Shown piece after piece: positions 26,167 through 36,135 of a stretch of DNA of 64,000 nucleotides. Source of the DNA: Flavobacterium agrisoli. Lineage in GTDB: Bacteria > Bacteroidota > Bacteroidia > Flavobacteriales > Flavobacteriaceae. The stretch's first letter is position 1, and every line of letters starts with the position of its first letter. The position numbers and the translations under genes were made by a program. The notes under the pieces were generated by a model. The model saw nothing but the letters and a program-made list of their open reading frames with translations. It ran no database searches and had not been told where the DNA came from. The stretch is taken from the NCBI RefSeq assembly GCF_016522065.1, contig NZ_JAEHFV010000010.1, positions 1 through 64,000 on the forward strand. The letters are read 5' to 3'.

Positions 26167-27285
26167 CTAATACCTAACAGCCGAACGTACTTCTTTGACC
26201 ATTTTTTGTTCCTTTACATACAACAGATCAGAGGCGATCATTTCACTAACTAAACCTTGCAAATCATATTGAGGAACCCAACCCAACTTCGTTTTGGATT
26301 TGGTAGGATCTCCAATTAGTAAATCTACTTCTGTAGGTCGGAAATACTGAGGATCAACAGCAATCACTTGTTTACCTATTTCCAATTGGTATAGTGGATT
26401 AGTACAAGAAGCTACGAAGCCTTTTTCCTCCACTCCTTCCCCTTTAAATACTAGAGTAATTCCTACCTCTGCAAATGCCATACTCACAAAATCTCGTACG
26501 TAAGTAGTTTCTCCCATAGCAATCACATAATCTTCAGGAGTGTCTTGTTGTAAAATACGCCACATAGCTTCTACATAATCTTTAGCGTGCCCCCAATCAC
26601 GTTGAGCCTCCAGATTCCCTAAATACAAACAATCTTGTGCTCCCAAAGCAATCGCAGCAGTAGCCATCGTAATTTTACGCGTAACAAAAGTTTCGCCACG
26701 ACGTGGCGATTCATGGTTGAATAAAATACCATTACAGGCAAACATTTTATAAGCTTCTCGATAATTTTTGGTAATCCAAAATCCGTAAATTTTAGCAGCC
26801 CCATAAGGAGATCTTGGATAAAAAGGAGAGTTCTCATCATAAAATCCTTTCTCGTTTTTATTTTCAGCCAAGCCACCATACAATTCAGAAGTAGATGCCT
26901 GATAAATACGAGTTTTCTTCTCCAATCCTAAAATACGAACAGCCTCCAAAATACGAAGTGTTCCTAAACCATCTACATTAGCCACATATTCAGGAGAATC
27001 AAAAGAAACCTTTACATGACTCATTGCTCCCAAATTATAAATCTCATCCGGTTGTACTTCTTGAATAATTCGAATAATATTAGTTGAATCTGTTAAATCT
27101 CCATAATGTAATTTAAAATTTACATGGTCTTCATGCAAATCTTGGTAGATATGATCAATTCTTTGGGTATTAAAGGAAGAGGCTCTTCTTTTGATACCGT
27201 GAACCATGTATCCCTTTTCTAACAATAATTCTGCTAAATACGACCCATCTTGACCTGTAATTCCAGTTATAAGTGCTACTTTCAT
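26167..27285 (-). CDS. gmd: GDP-mannose 4,6-dehydratase
   Basis: A 372-residue short-chain dehydrogenase of normal Gmd length. It has [11 protein letters not shown] (7-17), [34 protein letters not shown] and [11 protein letters not shown], and [15 protein letters not shown], all diagnostic of Gmd. It converts GDP-D-mannose to GDP-4-keto-6-deoxy-D-mannose, the substrate of the GDP-fucose synthase next to it. A glycosyltransferase gene lies 22 bp upstream. Together with manC this predicts L-fucose in one of the glycans. Confidence 0.97.
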   Translation of the reverse strand: MKVALITGITGQDGSYLAELLLEKGYMVHGIKRRASSFNTQRIDHIYQDLHEDHVNFKLHYGDLTDSTNIIRIIQEVQPDEIYNLGAMSHVKVSFDSPEYVANVDGLGTLRILEAVRILGLEKKTRIYQASTSELYGGLAENKNEKGFYDENSPFYPRSPYGAAKIYGFWITKNYREAYKMFACNGILFNHESPRRGETFVTRKITMATAAIALGAQDCLYLGNLEAQRDWGHAKDYVEAMWRILQQDTPEDYVIAMGETTYVRDFVSMAFAEVGITLVFKGEGVEEKGFVASCTNPLYQLEIGKQVIAVDPQYFRPTEVDLLIGDPTKSKTKLGWVPQYDLQGLVSEMIASDLLYVKEQKMVKEVRSAVRY

Positions 27286-27307
27286 AGGTGTTTATATTAT
27301 TTTTTTC

Positions 27308-28057
27308 TTATTTTAGATACTGAGCCACTTTTTTAAACACCCTTAAAGGCATCAAATAAAAAGGACTTTTTAGATTGTTTACTTTCCAAGCATTCAACAC
27401 TTCTTTATTTTGTTTTACAATACTAGAGAAATTTTCATTAGAAGCACCTCCTAACCGCATTCTGACAATTAGCCTATTGATATATTTTGAAAAAAATTGA
27501 TGTTTTTTCAACATTCGCAACATCAATTCATAATCAGCGGCTATTTTATAATCTAAATTAAACAAGCCTGCCTGATCATAGACCCGTTTCCTTACAAATA
27601 AAGCTGGATGTGGTGGTACATTTGCATTTTCAAAAAAACGACTATAATACTCCTTACATTTCCAATATCTTACCACTTTATGAATGTCATCACTTTTTAC
27701 ATAAACCAAGTCTCCATATACTATATCCAAAGCATTATTGGCAATAAATTGTTTCATTACATCAGCAATAACAGTGCTGTCTTGGTATAAATCATCTGAG
27801 TTTAATATACCCACTACATCTCCTGTACTAGCTATAATACCTTTATTCATCGCATCATAAAGACCTCTGTCTTTTTCAGACACAAAATATCCTAATTTCT
27901 CTTTATACTTATTAATAATTGAAACCGTATTGTCTTTTGATCCTCCGTCGATGATTACATACTCTATATCGGGATAGGATTGTGACAAAACAGATTGGAT
28001 GGCATCTTCAATCGTTTTCTCATTATTATAAACGACTGTTATAATTGATATTTTCAT
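27308..28057 (-). CDS. glycosyltransferase family 2 (WcaA/WcaE-like)
   Basis: A compact 249-residue GT2 enzyme: ISIITVVYNNEKTI (3-16), IIDGGSKDNT (35-44), EKDRGLYDAMNKG (61-73) and LNSDDLY (85-91). The DRGLYDAMNKG block is typical of short colanic-acid-type transferases. It lies directly before gmd/fcl, and may use GDP-fucose or another local donor, but this is only inferred from position. Its start overlaps the stop of the upstream GT4 gene as ATGA. Confidence 0.9.
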   Translation of the reverse strand: MKISIITVVYNNEKTIEDAIQSVLSQSYPDIEYVIIDGGSKDNTVSIINKYKEKLGYFVSEKDRGLYDAMNKGIIASTGDVVGILNSDDLYQDSTVIADVMKQFIANNALDIVYGDLVYVKSDDIHKVVRYWKCKEYYSRFFENANVPPHPALFVRKRVYDQAGLFNLDYKIAADYELMLRMLKKHQFFSKYINRLIVRMRLGGASNENFSSIVKQNKEVLNAWKVNNLKSPFYLMPLRVFKKVAQYLK

Positions 28058-29142
28058 TTGTTATATACTTCCTTGTAAAATTCTATCGTTTGGTTGTACG
28101 AATTTTGCCAGTTAAACTGTTGTGCCTTTAACAACCCTTGCTCAATTGTTTCGTTTCTTACACTGTTGTTGAATGACAACTCTTTTATTTTATCTGCTAA
28201 CTTTTGAGCATTGGGATCCGTAACAGCAAAATAATGGTTTCCGATAACTTCGGGTATCGATGACGCATTTGTTGCTATGACTGGACAACCTGCTTTTTGC
28301 GCTTCAACTATTGGCATCCCAAAACCTTCGTAAAATGAAGGATACAACAAGCAATAGGCTTTGTTATAAAAACAATTCAAATCTGCTTCACTTACATGAA
28401 GAAGTTCTTTATAATTATCTTTCCCTAATTTCGAGTTTAAATTATACTGTTCGTTTTCACTTAATGGACCTCCACCAATAATTAATAATCGCATGTTAGC
28501 CAATTTACAAGTAGCAACAGCCATATCAAAATTCTTGTATAAAGATTTTCGATCTCCTACATATAGCGCATAACTAAAATCTTCAAAAGGTTGTGTTATC
28601 GTTAAAACCTGCTCTTGTTTTAATTGCTGATATACTTCATCTACTCCGTTATATATAACCCGAATATTTTCTGGTTTTATGCTCGGTAAAAAAAGCTGTA
28701 AATCACGTTTGGTACTCTCCGAAATGCAAATAATTCCTTGAGCATTTGTTATAGCAGCATTTTTTTGCCAAGAATGAATAGTCTTAGACATTCCTTTCCG
28801 ATAATACTCGTACGTAAAGTCATGAACCGTAGTAATATTAATTACATTTTTTCCTTTTTGGGTCCTATAATATGAGGAGTGAAAAAGGTGTTTTTCCTTG
28901 TTTTGAGATTTTAAATTCAAAAAACGTTTAAGAGCTAATAAATCATTACTATAAGAATCAATTAATTGGTTATTAATTGCCAATTGCTGTCTAAAAAAAT
29001 TAGCTGTAGCACCTTCATATTCAATAATGCGGCAGTTAAATTCGGCATCATTTAACAATCTTTTCAGATGTTGTTGCCAAACCACTGAAATTCCACCTGC
29101 TTTTTGCAGTGAAAAAATAATATTGTCTATTTCGATATTCAT
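28054..29142 (-). CDS. glycosyltransferase family 4 (GT-B)
   Basis: A 362-residue GT-B enzyme. The donor domain shows NIRVIYNGVDEVY, ALYVGDRKSLYKN and the PSFYEGFGMPIVEAQKAG segment (about 282-299) with its E-x7-E pair, followed by PVIATNASSIPEV. The N-terminal part carries FHSSYYRT, often seen in mannosyl- or rhamnosyltransferase-like members. The gene overlaps both neighbours by 4 bp (ATGA), so the block 27308-31552 is translation-coupled. Donor and linkage remain unknown. Confidence 0.9.
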   Translation of the reverse strand: MNIEIDNIIFSLQKAGGISVVWQQHLKRLLNDAEFNCRIIEYEGATANFFRQQLAINNQLIDSYSNDLLALKRFLNLKSQNKEKHLFHSSYYRTQKGKNVINITTVHDFTYEYYRKGMSKTIHSWQKNAAITNAQGIICISESTKRDLQLFLPSIKPENIRVIYNGVDEVYQQLKQEQVLTITQPFEDFSYALYVGDRKSLYKNFDMAVATCKLANMRLLIIGGGPLSENEQYNLNSKLGKDNYKELLHVSEADLNCFYNKAYCLLYPSFYEGFGMPIVEAQKAGCPVIATNASSIPEVIGNHYFAVTDPNAQKLADKIKELSFNNSVRNETIEQGLLKAQQFNWQNSYNQTIEFYKEVYNK

Positions 29143-30410
29143 TTAGAAAATCTTATTTTATTCATAAAAAGCAATATCATAGCCACCATAAATAGAAAGA
29201 TCATATTTAATGGAAAAGAAAGCGAAAAAAGAAAAAAAGGAGCCGTAAAAAATAAAAACAATAAAAATAAAAACAAATTATTTTTAATGCTTTCATAATC
29301 ATAACTCTTTAATAATTGACATAAAAAGAAATAGTAAATAAACTTAAATGGATCTAAAAAAGTTAGCACAACAACTCCTAAAATTCCAAAATCAGCAAAA
29401 TAGTTAACTGGCCCTCCAAATGCAGGCGTATTGGTGGCTTCGGCAGCTCCTGGAAAAAAATACTCATTCACGTGTATAATTCCATAAATATAAGGTTTGT
29501 TAGGATAAAAGCCTCGAGGAACTAAACTCCAGAATTCTGAAAAATAAATCTTCCCATAGAATAAATCAATACCACCTGCATAATATTCTTTATAGTACAT
29601 TGCACTATTTACGTAATAATCAAAGTAAGATAAAATGGATTTATAATCCATTGTACCACTATTATATCCCGCACTCGTAAAAAAGTTAATTATCATCAAT
29701 AGAAACGCGAGAGGAACGGTTATAAGAAAAATTTTACGCAAATTTTTAAACCTTCTTATCCATAATACTATCAAAAAGAAAACTAAAAACTCCAGAACAA
29801 TACCTTTAGACCCTAACAAATAAGCCGAATATAGATAGGGAACCAATAGCATGATTAGGTTTATATTTTTTTTTACGCTAAAGGCGAATATCGTAAAAGA
29901 AACAGATAAAAAAGAAATTGCAAAAACCCAAAACTGACCTGCTCCCATCCTATGAAGTTGATAACCTGTTCTAGGATCCTTTATCCAATTTAAAAACCCA
30001 AAAGAAGAACTAGACAGCAGAAAAAAAGACAGAAAAAACAAAAAATAGAATACTATCGAGGCGTATATCATCTTGGAATATCTCGTTTTAATATTCAAAT
30101 TATAACTAGTAAAAGTGTATTTATTAGATACTAAAAAAGCAAAACGCAGCAACAAGTAATCTACTAAAAGTGATACTGATGTAATTAAAATGGCAATATT
30201 ATAGTAAATATTATCAATACCACTTTCCAATATAAAAGGAGGGCCAATTACTACTTTGAATATGTCAACAGGAAGCTTAAATATAAATAGAATAATGAAA
30301 GGATTTGTTCCTGCAAATTTTCTATTCTTAAAATAAGAGCTAAGATAACGTAGCTTTATAAACTGCAAATAGAAATAAATAAAAATATTGATTACAAATA
30401 AAAAACTCAT
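29139..30410 (-). CDS. Wzy-like oligosaccharide repeat-unit polymerase
   Basis: A 423-residue integral membrane protein with about ten transmembrane segments and one large polar loop (about 230-330: YYKEYYAGGIDLFYGKIYF, SLVPRGFYPNKPYIYG), the usual Wzy layout. The WSLVPRGFYPNKP part recalls O-antigen polymerase-type sequences from Bacteroidota. It probably joins repeat units flipped by the Wzx at 34771-36132. It overlaps its neighbours by 4 bp on each side. Wzy proteins vary greatly, so the assignment rests on topology and context. Confidence 0.82.
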   Translation of the reverse strand: MSFLFVINIFIYFYLQFIKLRYLSSYFKNRKFAGTNPFIILFIFKLPVDIFKVVIGPPFILESGIDNIYYNIAILITSVSLLVDYLLLRFAFLVSNKYTFTSYNLNIKTRYSKMIYASIVFYFLFFLSFFLLSSSSFGFLNWIKDPRTGYQLHRMGAGQFWVFAISFLSVSFTIFAFSVKKNINLIMLLVPYLYSAYLLGSKGIVLEFLVFFLIVLWIRRFKNLRKIFLITVPLAFLLMIINFFTSAGYNSGTMDYKSILSYFDYYVNSAMYYKEYYAGGIDLFYGKIYFSEFWSLVPRGFYPNKPYIYGIIHVNEYFFPGAAEATNTPAFGGPVNYFADFGILGVVVLTFLDPFKFIYYFFLCQLLKSYDYESIKNNLFLFLLFLFFTAPFFLFSLSFPLNMIFLFMVAMILLFMNKIRFSK

Positions 30411-31552
30411 TTTAAATTTTGTTTCAATTTTATAAGAATTTCTATATCAAAATTAATCACCACCGTATCCCAGTTATAATCTAAAACTCTTTGATATCCT
30501 TTTTCAATATAAAACAATCTATTGGCCGCCACTGCCTCTATTGCAGTATTCCAGTCCTTAAAATCCCAAGATGTAACTGTAATCCCTGCGCCTGAAACAA
30601 CCTCTTTCATCGCTGAATTGTCAGGTGAAATAACGGGAACTCCTAATGCCATAGCTTCTAATTGCGGCAAGCCGAGTCCTTCGTTGAGAGAAGTGGAAAC
30701 AAACAATGTAGCCTGTTTGTATATTGCTATTAGATCAACTAATTCAACATAACCTGTAAAATGCAATCGATCCTTAGGGTAATTTGCTTGATTTAGTATT
30801 GTATCTATACTTTTTTCAAATTGCCCCCAACCTTTATTCCCTACTATAACTAAATGATAATCTTTATCTCGAATTTCAGCAAACAATTGTAATAAAAAAA
30901 GAATGTTCTTTCTAGGCTCTTGCGTTCCTACAAATAACAAATACTTTTTATCATGGAAAATAAATTTATCCGAATTTAGTTTGTCTATGCTTGAATTATT
31001 CAAAAAATTAGCATTGATACCACTCCCTGAAAAAATTGCTTTATGCTTCACATCATCAGAAAAAAACAACTCTAATTGTTCTTTAGTATACTTGCTGTTT
31101 GTCCAAAAAAAATCCGCTCTTTTAATTGAAAACTTTTGCAATGCCTTCATCTGAATTTTAGTAATTAAACTCATCGACTCAGGGTATAACAGATAAACTA
31201 AATCATGAATATAAAGAGCAACCTTGATATTTTTAGGAAAAAAGAAAGGCGATAGCAACGAATTTGGGGCGATAAAAAGATCTGGTTTTATTCTCCTAAC
31301 AATCGAATTAATTTTAAACAAAGACCAATACAATCCTATGGACTGAAACAAAACTGTTTTCTCAACAATGACTTTGATATTTTTACTGTTTTCAATTTGC
31401 GAAGCAACATCTACATGCAATTCATTGTGGGTAATAACTAGGATTTCATAATTTGGAAAATTCCTGCTTAAAGCATTAATTATTGAAATGGTTATATCAA
31501 TAACTCCTGCAGGCCTATTTGTAAGCCGTACGCCGTCAATCAATATTTTCAT
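30407..31552 (-). CDS. glycosyltransferase family 4 (GT-B)
   Basis: A 381-residue GT-B enzyme starting MKILIDGVRLTNRPAGV. The second half has YLLFVGTQEPRKNI (about 206-219), GNKGWGQFE, LHFTGYVELVDL and STSLNEGLGLPQLEAMALG (about 288-306), the donor-binding E-x7-E segment. The TQEPRKN motif is typical of mannosyltransferase-like GT4 members, so a GDP-mannose donor is possible but unproven. It ends 4 bp inside the Wzy-like gene and its ATG overlaps the previous stop by one base. Confidence 0.9.
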   Translation of the reverse strand: MKILIDGVRLTNRPAGVIDITISIINALSRNFPNYEILVITHNELHVDVASQIENSKNIKVIVEKTVLFQSIGLYWSLFKINSIVRRIKPDLFIAPNSLLSPFFFPKNIKVALYIHDLVYLLYPESMSLITKIQMKALQKFSIKRADFFWTNSKYTKEQLELFFSDDVKHKAIFSGSGINANFLNNSSIDKLNSDKFIFHDKKYLLFVGTQEPRKNILFLLQLFAEIRDKDYHLVIVGNKGWGQFEKSIDTILNQANYPKDRLHFTGYVELVDLIAIYKQATLFVSTSLNEGLGLPQLEAMALGVPVISPDNSAMKEVVSGAGITVTSWDFKDWNTAIEAVAANRLFYIEKGYQRVLDYNWDTVVINFDIEILIKLKQNLK

Positions 31553-32787
31553 TATAAATCCTTCTTGATTAAAAAACGTTGATTTTCTAACCTTGTAAAA
31601 TTATTTAAAAAAGAGATGAATGAAAAATAATATCGGATGCCTACTACCTTCTTTAAGATACTGAACAATACTACAACAATCTTTTCTATAGTTCCTCTTT
31701 TATTTCGGTCTTCATTTGTATAAATAGAAAAACTATTCGATTTAACACCTGACAACAACTTGTTTTTTTTAAGAATTCGATAAAAAATTTCTTTGGTTAA
31801 AAAAGGATTTTCTTCTATAAATTTATCTTCATTCACGCGATATAAACGTCTATAAAGAGGCAAAATATTTTCGCCATCTTCAAAAGAATTATAAGAATAC
31901 CCCATTTTGGAGTATTGATCGTAGCCATTTTTATAAATCCCTTGAATATATTCTTCAAAAAGAGGAATATACGAAGGATAAACATCGGTATTGTATTTTG
32001 GATGCCTTCTATTGATTAACTTAGGGTTGAAAGGATCAAATCCTGAAAAGTGAAAAAACAATAATGGAAAACTTTCTTTAGAAAGATTATTCCTTACTAA
32101 AAACTGGTTGTTTTCAATAATTAATTCCCTCTCGTGTAAGTTCCAGATAGCCGGATTAATTCCCATGTGATGCGTAATTAAAACATCATTAGGAAAGAAA
32201 CCAGGTATGAAATCCATCCATTTTTGATCTACATGAAGCGCATCAATTTTATCAGCATAACATTTGTTAGCTAATCGGTTCATCCACCAATCAACAATTT
32301 TACCTCCTATCTCATTATTGCAAATAGCAGCAAAACCAAGATTATAAATACCTACAAATAAAATCTCTTCCTCTGTAATTGATCCTGTATAATCCGTTTG
32401 AATATTACAATAATGGGGTGTTAATACAATCGATTTAGTATCTAAAAAATTAAAAATCTCATTTAATGGACTCGTTACATACGTATCGGGATCTAGATAG
32501 ATTACTTTATCATAATTTTGTAGAAATAATTTTTTGAAGCAAAAAGGCTTTATCGAAGTCGAAAATTCGATTACATTGTACTTGAATGCCATCTTTTTCC
32601 ATTCAGGAAGCCAACTATCCTCCATTAAAACAACTTCGTTTTTATTATCTTCCAATCCCTCCGGATCGTCTGATAAAAATATAAAAAATTCACAGTTGGG
32701 ATTATGTCTATAAAAAGATTCTCTTAATGTAAAAGCTTGTGCTAAATAATTTTTGGCACAAACGGTAAATGCTACATTTTTATTCAT
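31552..32787 (-). CDS. glycosyltransferase-like protein with DxD (GT8-like fold)
   Basis: A 411-residue protein that starts VAFTVCAKNYLAQAFTLRES and contains VIYLDPDTYV (95-104) with a DxD at 99-101, YNLGFAAI and HVDQKWMDFIP, which are the layout of nucleotide-diphospho-sugar transferases related to GT8. A polar C-terminal extension of about 130 residues (GYSYNSFEDGENILPLYRR) is not in simple GT8 enzymes and may bind the acceptor. It lies within the coupled glycosyltransferase block, overlapping the acetyltransferase gene by 4 bp. Its activity is inferred from fold and context. Confidence 0.75.
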   Translation of the reverse strand: MNKNVAFTVCAKNYLAQAFTLRESFYRHNPNCEFFIFLSDDPEGLEDNKNEVVLMEDSWLPEWKKMAFKYNVIEFSTSIKPFCFKKLFLQNYDKVIYLDPDTYVTSPLNEIFNFLDTKSIVLTPHYCNIQTDYTGSITEEEILFVGIYNLGFAAICNNEIGGKIVDWWMNRLANKCYADKIDALHVDQKWMDFIPGFFPNDVLITHHMGINPAIWNLHERELIIENNQFLVRNNLSKESFPLLFFHFSGFDPFNPKLINRRHPKYNTDVYPSYIPLFEEYIQGIYKNGYDQYSKMGYSYNSFEDGENILPLYRRLYRVNEDKFIEENPFLTKEIFYRILKKNKLLSGVKSNSFSIYTNEDRNKRGTIEKIVVVLFSILKKVVGIRYYFSFISFLNNFTRLENQRFLIKKDL

Positions 32788-33419
32788 AAAGTTCTTATTA
32801 TTCTCGCTGGATTTCCTCCAATGACTGAATTTTTGGGTATATCTTTTGTTATCACCGAATTAGCTCCTATAATACTATTTTCACCTATAGTTACATTTGG
32901 TAAGATAGCAACACCTTCACCTATCCAAACATTATTTTCTATTTTTACTTTTCCTTTGCAATATAATTTTCTTTCTGATGGAGGGATATTTATTGCATCA
33001 CTTGAAATTTCACCATGATAATGATCAGTGATAAAAACTTTACTTGCAATTAAAACACCATCACCAATTTCGATTTCATTTATAGCACCTATGTGACAAT
33101 CGTGGTTTATACTTACATTATTACCAATAATGATTTTGGGAGAAAAGAAATAACCTAAATGCATATCATAAGCTTCTAGCCGTAATCTTAATCCACAATT
33201 AAAGTTTTCCCCAATTGTAATATACTTACCTCCATGTAAGTATAGAGGATATTGAAAAAAATATTTTTTGCCTGTAGTCTTAAACTCATTACTTTTCCAA
33301 AAAGAATATAATTGATTTTTTGTAAAAACCAACCTATTGAAAAATATTGGAGAAAAAACAAAATAGATCAAACGCATTGAACTAATTAATATTTTTCGAA
33401 TTACCTTTTTAGTTATCAT
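32784..33419 (-). CDS. left-handed beta-helix acyltransferase
   Basis: A 211-residue protein with a hydrophobic N-terminal segment (RLIYFVFSPIFFNRLVF) and a hexapeptide-repeat beta-helix: IIIGNNVSINHDCHIGAINEIEIGDGVLIASKVFI, VWIGEGVAILPNVTIGENSIIGANSVITKDI, ending in GGNPARIIR, in the style of WcaF/NodL/maltose acetyltransferases. It probably O-acetylates a sugar of the glycan in the cytoplasm. The long motifs above span about residues 96-205. It overlaps the GT8-like gene by 4 bp and follows a GT4 gene after 75 bp. Confidence 0.85.
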   Translation of the reverse strand: MITKKVIRKILISSMRLIYFVFSPIFFNRLVFTKNQLYSFWKSNEFKTTGKKYFFQYPLYLHGGKYITIGENFNCGLRLRLEAYDMHLGYFFSPKIIIGNNVSINHDCHIGAINEIEIGDGVLIASKVFITDHYHGEISSDAINIPPSERKLYCKGKVKIENNVWIGEGVAILPNVTIGENSIIGANSVITKDIPKNSVIGGNPARIIRTL

Positions 33420-33494
33420 TGAGATTTTTTACTGAATATAGCTGGCTATTTTATAAAAAAAATTAAAAAACAACCACTTTTAAACTTCACCTGA

Positions 33495-34802
33495 TTATTT
33501 TATTTTATTGTAAATACGTACCATATTTTCTCTAAAAGCATCATATGAGTATTTTCCCATTGATTGTCTTCTACATTCTTTGGATATATTTTCTAATTCT
33601 ATTTCTGATTTATCTAGTAAGCCTATAATACCATGACAAAAATCTACACTATCACGATATTTAGCAAGATATCCCGTATCCGAATTTATAATATCGCATG
33701 CAGTCCCCATATTAAAAGCTACTGCTGGAGTTCCACATAATAAAGACTGATTCAACATCATCGGACCCGCATCTTGAATTGAAGGACTTAAAAAAATGTC
33801 CGACATGGCATAACATTCTGCTAATTCTTCAAATGTTAAATAACCCGTTTGTTTTACTTCAAAATCTTCTAATTCTGGTAAATCAACATTATTTCCGGCA
33901 ACTAATAATACAATGTTATCCGCTAAGTCTGGTCGTTTTTGTTTTAGTAATTTAAGTGCTTCGATAAGGTAAGTGTACCCTTTTCTATCTTCACTGGGTT
34001 GAACGGCTCCAAAAAAAAGAATTTTTTTGTTCGAATAATTTTTTTGTTTTCTTACATATGCCTTATCCAGAGGTTTAAAAATGTTTTCATCAATAATAGG
34101 ATACGCTTTTTCGATATGCTTAAACAAACCAGATTGAGCGGCATAATTATTCATCCAACTGTTTCCCAAAAAAACAGTATTTATAGCACTTAATTTATCC
34201 TTTTTGTATAAAAAATTTTGTCGTGTACTATCATTTTCATCTGAAGAATTTAGCCCAGGACATTTGCCACATGATGTAGTTAGATTAGTACAGTCCCAAA
34301 AATAGCTACAACCTCCAGTCATAGGAAACATATCTGCTGCAAATAAAAGTATGGGCTTTTTTGTTTTTTGATAAATATCAAACAGTGTTTTGGCCGAAAT
34401 CATACCTTGCCAAAAAAAAACCAATATAAAATCATATTCTTTCTGAATTTGATTTAGAATCTTTTTTGTAGCAACTGGAGGATGAGCATCATCAATTCCA
34501 AAAAAATGGTATTTTGACTCGTGCTGTATTATAGTACCTCTAGATAATTTATTTTTAATTTTTGAAAAAAAAGTATTGAGTTTGAGCAATCCATATTCTA
34601 AAAAACGTTCATACGTATTGTAGACTGAAAGCACATTCAATTTACTTTCCATAGGATATTTCAATAATAAATCAACATCATTTGTAGTTGATAAAGCCTT
34701 ATACATATCCAATACCATTTTCGGGGAACCAACGGGCATAAAACTGCTTAAAATCAAAACATTCAACTTTTTATTTGTTCCAGATTCCACGGGCTTTTTC
34801 AT
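33495..34802 (-). CDS. glycosyltransferase family 4 (WcaC-like)
   Basis: A 435-residue GT-B enzyme. The N-terminal half has a Cys cluster (GGCSYFWDCTNLTTSCGKC, about 163-181) that recurs in WcaC-like colanic acid transferases, where it follows DMFPMTG. The donor half shows ILFFGAVQPSEDRKG, LVAGNN, TGYLTFEELAECYAMSD and a DAGPMMLNQSLLCGTP segment. The 5' part overlaps the flippase gene by 32 bp, an unusually long overlap, while no ATG gives a better start. Donor is not predictable. Confidence 0.88.
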   Translation of the reverse strand: MKKPVESGTNKKLNVLILSSFMPVGSPKMVLDMYKALSTTNDVDLLLKYPMESKLNVLSVYNTYERFLEYGLLKLNTFFSKIKNKLSRGTIIQHESKYHFFGIDDAHPPVATKKILNQIQKEYDFILVFFWQGMISAKTLFDIYQKTKKPILLFAADMFPMTGGCSYFWDCTNLTTSCGKCPGLNSSDENDSTRQNFLYKKDKLSAINTVFLGNSWMNNYAAQSGLFKHIEKAYPIIDENIFKPLDKAYVRKQKNYSNKKILFFGAVQPSEDRKGYTYLIEALKLLKQKRPDLADNIVLLVAGNNVDLPELEDFEVKQTGYLTFEELAECYAMSDIFLSPSIQDAGPMMLNQSLLCGTPAVAFNMGTACDIINSDTGYLAKYRDSVDFCHGIIGLLDKSEIELENISKECRRQSMGKYSYDAFRENMVRIYNKIK

Positions 34803-36132
34803 TAAGAAGTTTATTTAATTGTATGGGACCTACCCATGATATTAAGAGCACCAAAAAAATCTGCGATATAGTCACTCCTGTTAAACCTAATTTTTTACAT
34901 AAAAAAATGGTTAACGGAATATTTACTAAGCCAACCACAATTGAGCAAATTAATTGTAATTTAATTTTATTAAAGCCATAAATAAGAGTCGAATGTAAAG
35001 AATTCCAAATATTACATAATTGCCATATCCCCATTAGAATTGTCAACATCATAGGTATTTTAACTCGGTCACCAAACCACAGTTTATAAAGCAGTGGCGA
35101 CATGAGTATTAAAAAAATTCCCAAGATTACAAAAATGAAAAAAGCTTTATATAATGTTTTTTTAACTTTCTTCATCCAATCATAATCTTTTAAAACACTA
35201 GCTTCGATAAAAGCACTCCAAAATGGGGTTAAAATGATGGTAAAACCCATGCCTAGTATAGACATATATTTAAAAGCTAAATTATAGACCGTAACCTCTA
35301 ATGGTGAAAGTGTTTTTGTGATAATGATGTTATTCGTTTCATAATAGACAATGGCGATTATTTGTAAAATAAAAAAATTAACTCCAATTTTTAATAGGTC
35401 TTTGGTGTACTTAAACTCAATATATTTTATACTTGGGCTATACTTGGCTAAAGAGGTATTAAAAAAATATAACGAAAAAAGCAATAAAACTAGCGTATTA
35501 GCCCCTCCCATTACCATGCTCAAAGATGTTAAAGATCCTTCATGAGTATTCATTAAAACAAATATCCCGACTAAAATTAATACTTGACTTGTAACATTAA
35601 TTACCGAAGTTATTACTGGCTTTTGAATAGATACTAAAATAGTATTTAATAAACCTAAAATAAACTGGAAAGCAAACGTGGTTATTACTATATGTACAAC
35701 ACTAAGTAAATCTATATTCTCTGTTTTGTCAACATTCAAAAATTCATTCCAATTTATAAATCTAGATAGGAATAATGAGACAATCCAAATGATACTTATG
35801 ATAATGGTTATAATGGCATAGGTTGTACTAACATACATTTTAGCCAATTTTATATTTCCATGGGTTATTGCTTCAACAAATTTATTCTTTAAGCCATTTC
35901 CAAATCCAATATCAAAAAAACTTAACCATCCAATGACGGAAGATAGTGTAACCCAAATACCGTATTGGTAGGGCGTTATATAATCCATTGTTAAGGGAAC
36001 TACTACAAGACTTAATAAAATACTAATCCCTTTTAGAAAAAAAGAACCTATTATGTTGGCTTGGATATTTTTAGATCTGTCTTTGTTTTTAAAAAACTTA
36101 AAAATAAAATCTAAATTTAAATTATTTGCCAT
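34771..36132 (-). CDS. wzx: Wzx-type oligosaccharide flippase
   Basis: A 453-residue membrane protein with twelve or so transmembrane helices of the MOP/PST superfamily. The N-terminus (FFLKGISILLSLVVVPLTMDYITPYQYG) is the usual first helix and loop, and GFGNGLKNKFVEA follows in the next loop. It moves lipid-linked repeat units across the inner membrane for the Wzy polymerase. It lies 3 bp after wecE. A second flippase gene is at 58728-60134, which argues for two separate Wzx/Wzy pathways. Confidence 0.92.
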   Translation of the reverse strand: MANNLNLDFIFKFFKNKDRSKNIQANIIGSFFLKGISILLSLVVVPLTMDYITPYQYGIWVTLSSVIGWLSFFDIGFGNGLKNKFVEAITHGNIKLAKMYVSTTYAIITIIISIIWIVSLFLSRFINWNEFLNVDKTENIDLLSVVHIVITTFAFQFILGLLNTILVSIQKPVITSVINVTSQVLILVGIFVLMNTHEGSLTSLSMVMGGANTLVLLLFSLYFFNTSLAKYSPSIKYIEFKYTKDLLKIGVNFFILQIIAIVYYETNNIIITKTLSPLEVTVYNLAFKYMSILGMGFTIILTPFWSAFIEASVLKDYDWMKKVKKTLYKAFFIFVILGIFLILMSPLLYKLWFGDRVKIPMMLTILMGIWQLCNIWNSLHSTLIYGFNKIKLQLICSIVVGLVNIPLTIFLCKKLGLTGVTISQIFLVLLISWVGPIQLNKLLNEKARGIWNK

Positions 36133-36135
36133 TAA